Origin: Siphonodentalium dalli
Taxonomy: Eukaryota; Mollusca; Scaphopoda; Gadilida; Siphonodentaliidae
Direction of reading: 5' to 3'
NCBI GenBank assembly: GCA_032622095.1
Contig: CP136061.1
Location: 41,919,797 to 41,983,796, forward strand
Length of the DNA stretch: 64,000 nucleotides
In this document: positions 1-10,758 of the stretch, one piece after another
Layout of the letters: the number at the start of each line of letters is the position of its first letter
How positions within the stretch are numbered: position 1 is the stretch's first letter
Notes under the pieces: model-generated
What the model saw: the letters and a program-made list of their open reading frames with translations, nothing else
The model's database searches: none
What the model was told of the DNA's origin: nothing
Translations under genes and position numbers: made by a program

Positions 1-104
1 CCTGGAGTGAAATTTCAAAAATATTATTAGAGCAAAGTCAAATCAGTAACCAGTTATTTTCTACATGTCCTAAATTAATTCTATACATGTATTATAGTAG
101 TACC

Positions 105-220
105 CGAAAATTCTAAATAAAATCAATATAAATTGATAGAAGCGTTTCCGGACAGGGGTATTCAAATCCTATTATTTTACACCCAGGAAATGATATACAT
201 GTAAAACTTGTTACAGGAAG
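105..220. repeat. Partial copy of the 15.1-15.6 kb foldback element
   Basis: This stretch contains the words TAAATAAAATCAATAT and TTTCCGGACAGG and matches, with some divergence, one arm of the foldback element at 15086-15632. Only one arm is present, so this is a truncated or solo-arm copy. It lies just upstream of the first recognised exon of the gene below. Confidence 0.6.
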
Positions 221-301
221 AGATAGACTAAATAAAACAATACGAGCCACTTTTGAGTACTGAACTAAATGTTTACAAATTTTCACACTGTCACGTTTCA
301 G

Positions 302-3300
302 ATGCAAAAGTTGCAATGGGTGGAAGCAGTAGCGCTACTTGTACAAGTACAAGCACAAGATACAGGAGCATGAAGGTGACTGTAAAGCGAGCAAACCCCT
401 TTTCAAAACGGGTCGGTGAAACAGCCGAAATAATGCGGAAAAATTACAAGGTAATATTATCCTATAGAGGCAATAATATTATTGTGATGTCATACAATCT
501 GCTGGGTCCCAAATTTAATAAATTTCATTTGCTCACCATACTACATGTATGTATTGAGCTCCCGTATTTTGGTGCGAGCTAAATATTGTGAAACATGTAC
601 GAAGTTCATGTCATATTTTTCTTTGTTGCATCCGATATGACAGCGATGGACAACAGTTCAGGGCTTAAGCCTTAAAATCTGACCAGAATCAGAATCAATT
701 CTTAGATTCATGTATAATAAAAAAAGCAGCTGATTTACTATAGGTAGTAAGAAATACTAATTTCAATTCTCACAAAATTTTATGAATTTTAAGGCCTGCA
801 GGTTGATAATTCATTTCGTCTGCAAGCGATTTTTTTTTAATTTGATCAGGTCCCAGTTGCAGTTTCAGACGCAGATGAGGAACCACCAGTCAAAACTTAT
901 GTTTCAAACTTGGATGTCACTGGCATATATCTGCCCAATAGTGAGTGTATATTAATTAGTTTTACTATCAGGCGCTTAAGTTAAAGGTACTCAATCCGAT
1001 TCGATTGTCACCACCATATAATCAGATTCCAAAACCAACAACATTGTTTTAATTGCCACTTAATTAATCCAAAACGTGTTATTTATCAAAACATTGTTCG
1101 ATGAAATTTGGCCTTATCAATACACAGCCACTTCATTTTAGAGTTATCCATCAATGACTTGTTCCCATCTACATGTCAATGTCAACATCCATGACAAATT
1201 TCATAATAATCGAACCAAAGGTACGAACTGTAGTCCGTGCTAAATCACACACACACCCTGACGACGGATACCAAGCCATGGCAATAGCTCAAACTTTACA
1301 AAGTAAAGTTGAGCTAAAAATGGTCCCCTCCCAAATGTCTTGGATAAAACCCTGGTTTTACCTTAAATAGTGTTGCACATCTGCAATTCAAATCCATCTT
1401 CTTCTAACATCTTTACATGTACAAGGCCAGCTATAGTTACTACATGTAGTTAACTCAATGGAACGGATAGTAGTACTGTTACAACAATATCATGATTCCA
1501 GTTCTTTAATCCTGGAAAGAAAATTTAATTTGTGTACATGTACGACTATACTGTCAGTCTGTAAGATAACAATGAAACTGTAGCTCAACTTGGAAAGGGA
1601 ATAACTTCATGTGTTACAGTCAATGGAGTGAGTAGGAACGTGAAAAGTTAAAAGGCCTACCTTAGTTATGCAAAGAGTAAAATCCAAGATGGCCACTGGC
1701 AGCCACATTTTTTTGCCGAATGACCCTAGAATGACCCCAACAAAACTCCTAATGATCTGACCAAAGTTAGGACATGTAGCCCGTGCCAAAGGATTTAGTC
1801 ATGCAAAGAGTAAAATCCAAGATGGCAGCTAGAGGTCATGTTTTTTTGGCCAAAAGACCCCAAAATGAATTGTTCCGATCTAAATGTCAATATCAACATC
1901 GATGACAAATTTCACGATGATCAGACGAATAGTACGAACTGTAGCCCGTGCTACTAGTAATGGATTGAATTTTGAAATCCAAGATGGCTACTGGCGGCCA
2001 TGTTTTTTTGTCGAATGACCCCAAAATGACTCATTCCCATCTACATGTCAATGTCAACAGCCATAAAGGAAATTGTTGACGAATCACGCACACACACACA
2101 CGACGAACGACAAAGCCATGGCAATAGATCAAACTTTACAAAGTAAAATTAATTAAATTAATAATAATTTATTCTTCAGTGATCAACAGTCAGGAAATTC
2201 TACCAAAACCAGATGTATGCACGGGAGAAGAGGTCGTTCAAACTTCTGTCTTCTCAAACAAATATCCTGGATCAATTATTAAGAAGCCAACCACTGCAAT
2301 CGGTATGATTTAATATATTCTACTGTTATAAGGCCGATCAGTTGGAGGACTTGAGACATACATGTAGCATGCTTTCTATGCATCAGAAAATCAATATTTG
2401 TTCCTATAATGTGTAGTAGTCTTGGCGAGGAGAACTTAAATAAATTTAGAGTTATGCCACTGGGATTGGGTGGACATAATTATTAACTTTGCATTCCACG
2501 CCGAAAAATTGGCATGGTTATCGTTGAAGCTGGGACCAACAAGACTTAAATTGCCTCCAGTTTGAAACCCATCATATTTGACGGCCAATTACCTATTAGT
2601 AGTTATGACAAACGATTTAATATGATTTTGTATTTCTCCTTCAAGACTGAGTTGATAGTAATATTAAGTTTGACTTATCAAATCTTCACAGATTTTGGGG
2701 CTATATAAATATTCATTCTTCCAAATATTTTAATATTTTAACATATGATATAATTTGAGATTGGAATTTCAATTTACATTTGCCTACACATATTGCATTT
2801 AATATCAGTATGTATACATGTACCGATATTGAATATTTATAGAACGGGGAGTATTTGTTTTGCTTCTGCATGTTGTTTAATTGGAATCAAATATTGACAC
2901 ATTTTGTCTATCCATCTATCACACTACAGGAGATAGCATGGTATTGTTACCAAATTTACCTTCACACTGGTTGGCAGTAAAACAAGAAATGGAGAAACAA
3001 AACAAAAAGAACAGCAGGATACAACAAATGAAAGAAATGAACCCAAACGCATCGAGGGGTGATGTTATGGTTGCCCTATCGAAGGACCCAGAAGGTACAC
3101 ATACTACATGTAGCAATCAGATTGGTTTTCCTATTTATATCTTGTCTACTTTAAAGGGGTACTGTACATAGATTTAGGTAATTTTTTTATTTACTCCCAT
3201 TGACATAACTTTCAAGTTAGATTGTGTTCGTGTTATATGAGTTTCGTATAAACCTAATTTAGCGACGAAAATATTGATCTTGGAAATAAAAATATTACTA

Positions 3301-5192
3301 TTTCAAACTACGCGCCATGTTTTTGACCTTCACCGGGGAAGACGTAGGTTGCAGGATGAACCGGAAGTTCAATTGATGCCTGCAATCTCTTCCATCGAAC
3401 AATCTCACCCCTATAAAAATACTTGATGCTTTATGAATCTGGTTTCTTCTCTTTTTTTCAAAATTGGTTATAGCGGGACTTCCTTTTACATGTAACATGT
3501 TTTGTTCGCAACTCAATAATGTTCGTCGTAAACGGCCGTCGATAAAAGACACCCAACATGTGAGATTTCAAGAACGGTAACTCGTAATGGCATAATTCGC
3601 CATTTTACGACTCCGGCCATAAATTCATTTATACTCAATAATTCAATTTGACTTTTATGATAGCCTGTTAACCACGTTTTCAGTAGACATCGTCTACTCT
3701 AATACGTTATTTTAAAATATAATATTGATATTAGATCGCAATTGTTACCGGAAATTTATTGAAATTGGCGTACAGTACCCCTTTAAAAGATACAATATCT
3801 CTTCCTAAATATGCTTTATATAGCTTATGAGGTACAAAATAAAATAATAATCGAGGACACATATCCAGAAGAACTGCTTTCAATTAATAATTTCTCATAT
3901 GAAATGGGATATTTTGTTATACTATTTTAGAAGACCATGATTTTCTCATTCTTTGAGGGCCTGTTCCGCAAATCAGAACTTTTGAATGATTCTCACAGTT
4001 TAAGAGCAAAATAAATTATTTCTCCTCACAAGATTAAGCTTTCATTGTATTTCACTGAATAAAATCGTTTGTGGATAGCGAGACCAAAATGTCACCGTCA
4101 CAATTGAGTTAAATCTTTCGTTCAGTGTCCATTTATCAGTAAAAATTGTATATTTCCCAATCACTATTTTTTTAGGCCTGATCATATGGTTCGAACATTT
4201 CATCATAAATTATGGATGTGAGGGTTTGAAAATATGTGGTAATACATGTATATTGGCACACTCATCTGTATACATGTTGCACATCTCCAATATGTGGGTA
4301 ACAATACTCTAAAGTTTCAAATATCAACGATCAAAACTGTAGGAGGAGTTGATTACACCACGAAGGTACCCTCATACAGAAAATTATAAAAAATGTTGAA
4401 ATTTTCCAAGTCAAAAAGGGTTAATAACTCAGTCAAAAAATAATTTTTCCGTCATCGATATATATGTTGTACATCTTCAATATATGGGCAACAATATTCT
4501 GAAGTTACAAATCTCTAGGATAAAAACTGTAGGAGGAGTTGATTACACCATGAAGGTACCCTCGTACAGAAAATAAAAACAAATGTTGAAATATTCCAAG
4601 TCGAAAAGGGTTAATAACTCCGTCAAAAAATAATTTTTCCATCATCTATATACATGTTGCACATCTTCAATAAATGGGCAACAATATTCTGAAGTTTCAA
4701 ATTTCTGGGATGAAATCTGTAGGAGATGATTACACCATGAAGGTACTCAAAGGTGTGACGGACCCCGTTTCTATAGCACCCCAAAAATAAAAAAAATTCG
4801 GGGGACTATAATGAATATACCGGTATAGACCGGAATAAGCTCATACGGGGTGGCAATTTTCATGAAAACAAATAAACATAAGCGTACACTAGAGTAAAGA
4901 AATTTTGCTTGACATTCGTACTAGCTTCTATAAATTATATTTTCATTTTCAGGTACAGGTACTATGGAGCCAAAGAAGAAAATGAGGACAAGCACGAGTC
5001 ATGTAAAAAAAAAACCCATGTGGTGTTTGCAAATTTGATTGTGTGACAGATTGTGTGGAATGTGAAAAGTGTCGAATTTTGTTTCATTTTGACTGTGTTG
5101 GTTTAGATGGTGATGATGAGTGTTTGAGTCGTGAGTGGTTGTGTGGCTATGCCAAAGTCGGAACAAAATGCTGTGTCAAATTCAACTTGTAA
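302..5192 (+). CDS. 3' part of a multi-exon gene ending in a Cys-rich PHD-like finger (frameshifted in last exon)
   Basis: Five exons can be chained with matching phases: 302-450, 850-940, 2180-2302, 2930-3094 and 4953-5192, each with AG before and GT after. The first exon has an acceptor, so the gene starts to the left of the window. The joined product is Ser/Thr-rich at first, then acidic (DADEEPP), then has a basic Lys/Gln-rich stretch (KQEMEKQNKKNSRIQQMKE) and ends in a Cys-rich finger. I do not recognise the family apart from the finger. Introns hold a TTAA-flanked MITE (3151-3786) and a 190-bp tandem repeat. The joined exons are one base too long because of a run of ten A at 5005-5014, so read literally the protein stops at 5036-5038. 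The gene may be real with a sequencing error, or a recent pseudogene. Exon structure is inferred from frame and splice sites only. Confidence 0.5.
985..1150. repeat. Partial copy of the 58.3/60.8 kb dispersed repeat
   Basis: CGTGTTATTTATCAA followed by TTGTTCGATGAAATTTGGCC matches the stretch at 58420-58465 and, inverted, 60805-60850. It is a fragment of the family that flanks the satellites near 58-61 kb and lies in an intron. Confidence 0.55.
1145..2150. repeat. Cluster of dispersed repeat monomers (three to four diverged copies)
   Basis: The phrases AAATCCAAGATGGC, TTTTTTTGNCGAATGACCCC, TGTCAATGTCAACA and GTAGCCCGTGCTA recur at spacings of about 150-180 bp, and GCCATGGCAATAG...CAAACTTTACAAAGTAAA occurs at both ends (1276 and 2118). 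A related fragment occurs at 41165-41215. This looks like a non-autonomous interspersed repeat that is partly tandem. It sits in an intron and has no coding capacity. Confidence 0.6.
3151..3786. mobile_element. MITE family A, copy 1 (TTAA-flanked)
   Basis: Termini read TTAAAGGGGTACTGTAC and, at the right, the reverse complement GTACAGTACCCCTTTAA. TTAA at both ends is compatible with piggyBac-type target duplication. The internal sequence has the hallmark CCATAAATTCATTTATA and matches copies at 8395-8994 and 37720-38228, and an inverted partial copy at 40625-40935. It is 636 bp long with no transposase frame, and lies in the intron after the exon ending at 3094. Confidence 0.7.
4265..4745. repeat. 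Tandem repeat, about 190-bp unit, 2.5-3 copies
   Basis: Units begin with ATGTTGNACATCTNCAAT at about 4274, 4464 and 4654, and include CTGTAGGAGGAGTTGATTAC and GGGTTAATAACTC. The third copy is incomplete. It lies in the last intron of the PHD-like gene. No coding content. Confidence 0.75.
4953..5192 (+). CDS. Terminal exon with degenerate PHD-like zinc finger
   Basis: Removing one A from the ten-A run at 5005-5014 opens a frame to TAA at 5190-5192. It has the pattern C-G-V-C-x3-C-x2-D-C-x-E-C-x2-C-x4-H-x2-C-V and then W-L-C-G-Y-A. This fits a PHD finger (C4-H-C3) through seven ligands; the eighth, expected as C-x2-C after the Trp, is Ala. PHD fingers usually read histone tails in the nucleus; here that role is inference only. 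The finger pattern is the same as in the broken gene at 7060-7505. As written, the frame ends at TGA 5036-5038. Confidence 0.45.
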
Positions 5193-5512
5193 AGAATATC
5201 TCCATCTGATTTGATTCATTGTGTTTGGAACTTTATTATGTTTTACAGAGCCTGAAAGTAACATTTAATTTGATAACCACTAATGTGAGGATTAATATAT
5301 AACTAATTCGGTAGAAGACGATACCATGCTTCGTATCGAATCACAAATGACCCTGATAAAGGTCAGGATTCTTGACAAGTAACTCAAAATATTTTTGACT
5401 ACAAGTGTCAAATCAAATTGGAGTATTTTAACACTGTTTAAAATTGAACAAATGTTTTTTCTACTTTTAAATACAATTTACATGTTTATAATGTAAACAT
5501 TTTCCTTTTCTT

Positions 5513-5666
5513 TTAACCCTTCCATGGCTGTTTTTTCCTGACATTTTGTGAAAACCATGTGCCAATTAATGCATTCTCTTATATATGTGTTTGCATATAT
5601 AAGAGAATGCACTGGTAGAGGACCTTTAATGCTACACCAAGGCAGCTCCAGTCATGAAAGGGTTAA
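5513..5666. mobile_element. Short piggyBac-type MITE with central hairpin
   Basis: The ends read TTAACCCTTCCATGGCTG and, at the right, CATGAAAGGGTTAA, with TTAA at both edges as expected for piggyBac-type elements. In the middle, GCATTCTCTTATATATG and its complement (5571-5610) form a hairpin. The same hairpin word occurs twice in the related element at 15780-16173. 154 bp, non-coding. Confidence 0.65.
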
Positions 5667-5669
5667 GAA

Positions 5670-6500
5670 ACTACTAGTACTATTTATTTGAATAAACTCA
5701 AGTTGACATCTATTGTCGTCTTTATTATTAATTTGTGCAGTCCATGTCTTAAGACAAATTTACGAAACCCACACCATCAGAGGGATAATGTATCTTGCGT
5801 GATGTTCTTGTACAGTGATATACTAGTCAACTTTTGAAATGTTATTTTGAAACATGCGTCTGGTACATGTATATAATCATAGTTTCTTCCTTATGCAATG
5901 CTGCTGTAAAGTAAATGATTTATTAACCACTGTAGAATTATGGGATTTTTTTCTTAATTGATTTGAAAATCATGTGTCTTGTAATTCATTTATCAGAGTT
6001 TTAAAAGCCAAAATCATGAAAAAGTTCTCAATATTCTACTAGTACTGTGGCTATATAAGGATCCATTCATTTTAAACATCAATGCATTATCCAAAAATGT
6101 GGGTGTCTGGGTGACACTTGGTATTAGGTCAAAATGAATTGAATACTTTGAACATGTAGGTTAAATTTTTCTCCAATTATCAGCAATGATCTCTGTATAA
6201 GAACATATGAAACAAACAACAATTTTTTACCCATACTTAGTGTTGATTTGCGAAAATGTCCCCCTGTACTATTATTTATTTTAAAGGAAATTTCACCCCT
6301 GTACTAGGCTGTACTATTCCGCCCTACTATTATTTGGATCCCGAGAGTAGTCAGTCAACGAGTCATGTTAATTGGCACATCTTGGCAATTTCTGTAGGAG
6401 TATGATCTTATTAGACAGTCAAGCAATAGTTCTGATTGCGAGATGCAATATACAGTGAGATAATTAAGTTAACTGCTCTCGCGGTCTGTTTTCCTCGGAG
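5670..6500. other. AT-rich stretch without recognised features
   Basis: Only short, stop-filled frames occur here. An AATAAA at 5691-5696 could serve as a polyadenylation signal for the gene ending at 5192 but is about 500 bp downstream, so this is a weak suggestion. No repeat family was recognised. Confidence 0.4.
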
Positions 6501-6662
6501 ACCAGTGATGTATCATTTACATTCATGGCCTGGTGAGACCGGCCAACAATGTTATTTCATTTGGTAGATCACTTGAATATCCGAATAGACGGACAATTAT
6601 TAATCATCATGAATTCTTACCAGATATTTCGATATCCCCATTTAGTTCCGGTTCTACTATAC

Positions 6663-6734
6663 GCAGCAAGTCCCTGGATATGCAGCAAGTCCCCGGTAAA
6701 TGCAGCAAGTCCCTGGTAAATGCAGCAAGTCCCT
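6663..6734. repeat. 20-bp tandem repeat, 3.5-4 copies
   Basis: GCAGCAAGTCCC starts at 6663, 6682, 6702 and 6722 with near-perfect spacing of 19-20 bp. A reading frame runs through it (AASP-type repeats), but nothing supports it as coding. Confidence 0.8.
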
Positions 6735-7059
6735 CACACCTAGGGTGGATTACGGCGGTTTAGCCATGCGTGTTTACACAACGATATGTTTAATCAGTGG
6801 AGGTGCTGATTACAATGGGCTTTAATCACAGGGCTTTAATTTGATCGTAATACTGATAGATTATTGAAGGGAATTGGACTGAATTGTGGGACTGAATCAT
6901 TGAATGAAAACATTAAGAGTTGGATTTTTTTTTAGATGTTTTTATTGGTAAATGCAAACAAGTAACATGAGAATAGTATAATAGCAACAAAAGAAAAATA
7001 GAGCACAGTTTTATAAATATACATATATATATAGCAGTGAGCTGAAAGAAAAGTTTATT

Positions 7060-7505
7060 AGAATAAATTGTATATATATGTGGCCAGTAAGGAAAGGGAA
7101 AAACCAAGGTATTGAGACATTCGCGTCCTTGTATCTTTCGACATAGTGAGTTGGAGAGCGAAGGGTCGTACATTGGTGGACAGTACGAACGGATGCAGAT
7201 ATTTAATGCCGCACTAGCAGCATACATGTGGAATGTCTCTGACCAACCATTTTCTCGACTGGATGCGCGGAAAATGTTGGCATACGGGTCATGGATAACT
7301 CGGGAGTCTTTTATCAAGTCCTTGTAATTGGGATGGTCTTTGATGTGATGTAACTCAAGTCTGCTGACCACATGTTGAACACTTGCTTCGTCATCGGAAC
7401 ACATTGGTAATGTGTTCATTTTTTACAGCCAGTACATTCGATGCAATCTTTAAAACATCGAATACCACACACGCCACAAGGGTAACGAGGATCAGTAAGA
7501 CGCAT
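7060..7505 (-). pseudogene. Broken PHD-like finger + OTU/vertnin-like fragment
   Basis: Reading leftwards from the ATG at 7503-7505, the frame encodes C-G-V-C-x3-C-x2-D-C-x-E-C-x2-C-K-K, then a TGA where Trp would be expected, then T-H-Y-Q-C-V. This is the same Cys pattern as in the exon at 4953-5192. The same frame continues to Y-I-T-S-K-T, which looks like a Y-I-C-S-K-C PHD end with both Cys replaced by Thr. The next frame, starting at ATG 7419, carries a stretch containing DPYANIF, ENGWSETFHMYAASAALNI and IRSYCPP. That resembles the core of OTU/vertnin-like domains, in which a WG-E-MxAxSxAL block precedes I-x-S-Y-P. A premature stop plus a frameshift indicate a pseudogene. Domain names rest on motif memory, not a search. 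Confidence 0.5.
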
Positions 7506-7809
7506 TGTGTAAATTCTAAGATTGATTATGATTTCTGAAATCTTAGTTGCAGCTTATATACATTTGATTAAATACACAACATGCCATCTCAGACGTGAGC
7601 TGAATCTTGAAATAACACTGGTTCTGGCTGCTGCTGTAGTCATCACAAATCGGCGCATCTTTTCTTGGTGGAGAAATGTCTTTGATCTGTTATCTTTCCA
7701 AAACAAGTTTTCGTCATTCCAACATATTCTTATAGTTTATAGTAATATATATATATATATTTATATATATAAAGCGAAGGATGTTCCAACCAGCTGGGTC
7801 ACCATTAAA

Positions 7810-8366
7810 TGGCCGCCAGAAAAATGCAGAGCGATGAGGCTAAAAGTGACTTAACAGGAATACAAGTTTGCGCATGCGCAGAACATATCACCCTGTACCA
7901 TGTACTATTAAGTGCCAACCCACATAAATGCGCAAATAATGAAAAAAGCCTGAACTCGATATCTCAAGCCGTTTCGGAGGAGATACTGGAACAACAATAA
8001 AACATATAAAGAGCGTTATTTCCAACGGTCAAGGTCACACAAAATTCCCTATTTGTGCGTCGACTGCGTATACTCAATGGCTATGCATATACCAAATTTC
8101 AAATCAATCGGTCAGGCCGCTTCGACGATATAAGAATTCAAACATCGATTTTGCAAGTTACTTTTGTGTCGCAAAAACCCCCCAAATATCAACAAAATGG
8201 CGATAACTCCGAAGGTCAAGGTCGGACAAAATTCTCAATAGGCTATTTAGCGAGATCTTCCAAGGTTTTATACTGAAGAAAAAAACCGCAGGTGAATCGA
8301 TTCAGCCGTTCCCGAGATATAAGGGTGTTATTGGAATAATAATAATAAAAAAAAAAAAAAAAAAAA
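7810..8366 (+). mobile_element. SINE/LINE 3'-tail-like repeat with poly-A
   Basis: The stretch holds two similar blocks, each with AATCNNTCGGTCAGGCCG- or CAAGCCGTTTCGGAGGAGATA-like phrases, then CCGTTCCCGAGATATAAGGG and a tail of about 23 A at 8344-8366. Such blocks are typical of invertebrate non-LTR or SINE 3' ends. No coding frame was found. The next MITE begins less than 30 bp after the A-tail. Confidence 0.45.
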
Positions 8367-8394
8367 GCCAGAAGAATTAAAATATACTTCCATG

Positions 8395-8994
8395 TTAAAG
8401 GGGTACTGTACCCAAGATGTTGTTGTTGGTTTCTATAATCCCCGAGTCGGAGAATAATGTAACAACTTTTCAATTTTTTGAAAGTTTGTTGAGTACGAAG
8501 TATTGTTACGGATGGCAAATTTACCGGAATGCAAAAATACAAATTGTCGTTGTCGAGTAATTTTTGTAAAGTTTTCAACCAAATGAATCAAATAAACATT
8601 ATATTATATGGTTAGTAGACCCATATACTCATTTAAGTTAGTGTACCGTCACTAGTCAATGAATGGCTTGGGTTTTCTCCCCGTATAAGCATAATGTTTC
8701 AAACGATCGTGTGTGCAATTGTTTTCCTAATCCGGTATCCCTCAATTATAATTTGATTACGTTCTGTACACGGAAATTCGAATTTTAAGAGACGCCATTT
8801 TATGGCTGGAGCCATAAAATCAATTTATATTAAATTATTAACTTTTAAATTATTAAATTTTAAGATAGCCTATTAACCTGAGCGTTTACAGAATACATCT
8901 TCGACTCAAATTACTTATATTTCTATATAGTATCGATAATAGATCGTTGTTATCACCGGGAATTTATTGAAAATGGCGTACAGTGCCCCTTTAA
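8395..8994. mobile_element. MITE family A, copy 2
   Basis: Termini TTAAAGGGGTACTGTAC and GTACAGTGCCCCTTTAA frame a 600-bp AT-rich element related throughout to copy 1 (3151-3786). Immediately outside, TATACTTCCATG on the left and CATGGAAGTATA on the right form a further perfect 12-bp inverted repeat, so either the true TIR is longer here or the target was palindromic. Confidence 0.75.
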
Positions 8995-9049
8995 AACATG
9001 GAAGTATAAAAAAGGCTAATGATATTATATTTCAACACAGCTGACCAGT

Positions 9050-9930
9050 ACGTGTATAAATTATATTATCAACTTATCCGGTGTAATGAACTGTAAACGT
9101 GTTGTTTTGTTTTGTAAGTTACCGACGTGTTTTTGTGCTTAAGTTTCATCTGGTTTTGTTGCTCAAAGTGTATTATTTTCAATGGAGGGGAATAACTATA
9201 TTTTTAAAGATAGAGTTATTCCCCTTCCATTGAAAATATATTTTTTATGATTTCAGCTATTTTCTATTTCTCTATGGGCATCTTCTGAGACATAGACGTT
9301 TCAAATGGTGTGAATTATAGTATTTTAATCATATTTTATAACATAAATTGTTATTAAAACCGTATATCAAGGCACTATCAAATATAATAGGTGACTCGGA
9401 AATTAAGTGGGCATTAAAGTCAATACAAAGTCACAATTGCAGTTACGTTCATCTCATATCCGTCTATTCAGCGATATTCTAATCACAGTATGTTGTGGCG
9501 CTCCAGTGTTCATTAAGCCTTATACATGTAGCCCCACTGTTATAACCCGCCTTTAGCTGGCGTATTCTTATTATTGAGATATAACGTCATACGCAATGGC
9601 ATTAAATCGTATGGAAACATAGCAATTGTGTGGTCTGCTTAATGTGAATATATATTGAAGAATAACTTGATACGTAATGACATAACATCTCAAGGAAACC
9701 CGCGAAAACAAACAAAATCACATTTAATGTTTTATTGTTTTAAGTTATATCCTTCATAAAAAGAGTCTTTGTGCTAAATACTTTAGAATTTAGAATTAAC
9801 CTATAAAATAACAAAAACCTTCGGAATAGCGAACCTTCGGAATAGTGAACCTTCGAAATAGCGAACCTTCGGCATTATGAACCTTCGGAATAGTGAACCT
9901 TCGGAATAGCGAACCTTCGGAATAGAGACA
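9050..9930. mobile_element. Composite repeat with hairpin and 16-bp terminal tandem repeats
   Basis: This segment is matched, inverted, by 53105-53775. Shared landmarks in order are an inverted-repeat hairpin (TTTTCAATGGAGGGGAATAA, 9167-9240), TTAAGTGGGC with TTAA at 9412-9415, GGCGCTCCAGT, GCCTTTAGCTGGCGTATTC and, at the end, a tandem run of GAACCTTCGGAATAGC (16 bp, about seven units, 9817-9928). Part of it equals the TTAA-flanked MITE defined at 53467-53880, so that MITE is nested in a larger repeat. No transposase seen. Confidence 0.65.
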
Positions 9931-9931
9931 T

Positions 9932-10510
9932 GTTCCCTTGCGAAATATATTGTCCCATGATTGTGAGTCGACTTTTATTTTCGAATTCCATTTTTCACAT
10001 GAGTTTGGCACCCGGTTCCCTATGAAAAAGTTGACCGCCTTTATGATCCCCTAATAACGGGCTAAAATTTTTGGGTAAGACCGGATAGGGTAATCGTAGG
10101 AGGTGCTGATTGCGATAGTTTGAAAAGCTGTATAAATGGCGTTTTAGGGGCCAGCCATAGTAATGAAGTTAGTAGAAATATTGAACGTAGCTTTAAGGGA
10201 GTCCAGGTGTGAAATTCCCCATTGGGAAAATAAAATCACGTCATGTTGGATTATTATGGTTTATTTCTTCACTATATATACACCACAAAAACATGCTTTA
10301 AGTGTCATTTTCCGCCTTAGTTTTCTTCAGCTTGGTTCTGCTTGATACTGCTTGGTACGTATTTCGACGCACCCTAATAAATGTCCCGTTCCCACTCATC
10401 GCACCATAATATGCCCCATTATCGCTAACCAAAAAATAAAATAATACCAAACTTGGTGCGGAACGTCCTGTACCAACTTTGATCTATCGATCGACATTCG
10501 TATTGCGATA
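9932..10510. other. Region upstream of the zinc-finger gene; no clear features
   Basis: The phrase GGAGGTGCTGATTNCNAT occurs here (10099) and at 6799, indicating another short dispersed repeat. The likely promoter of the zinc-finger gene would lie here, but I see no convincing TATA or initiator element. Confidence 0.35.
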
Positions 10511-10660
10511 ATGGAGAATAATATCCCAGTATCTGGAACATTTGCGTGTGGTGTTTGCAAAACCATGTATGGAACACGAAGGGAGCTTTTAGAACACATA
10601 CAATCGCATACAGAAGCTCATATTGGAACATTTGCCGTTTCTCCGTCCGTCAATAACTAA
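10511..10660 (+). CDS. Mini-ORF with a single C2H2 finger upstream of the ZNF-SWIM gene
   Basis: ATG at 10511 opens a 49-codon frame ending in TAA 10658-10660. It encodes one canonical C2H2 finger (F-A-C-x2-C-x12-H-x3-H). It is in a different frame from the main ORF, which starts just downstream. A pyrimidine-rich tract ending in ACATCAG lies at 10744, so this may be an upstream coding exon whose donor I cannot place, or a detached first finger. Without splicing it would be a uORF. Confidence 0.4.
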   Translation: MENNIPVSGTFACGVCKTMYGTRRELLEHIQSHTEAHIGTFAVSPSVNN

Positions 10661-10758
10661 GTACATGTATATAAAGTCTCATGTTGATCATTACATTTCA
10701 CAGAAGGACGTGGCATCCACAAAATCTATTTTTTATCACATCAGAAAACTCATCCACG

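Noticed and set aside
302-450. Alternative Cys-rich reading of the first exon (CKSCNGWKQ...)
   Set aside because: That frame has an early stop and does not match the phase of the next exon; the Ser/Thr-rich frame does.
10681-10758. N-terminal 26 codons of the zinc-finger ORF
   Set aside because: T-rich tract ending in TCAG suggests intron or 5' UTR sequence; the ATG at 10759 fits better.
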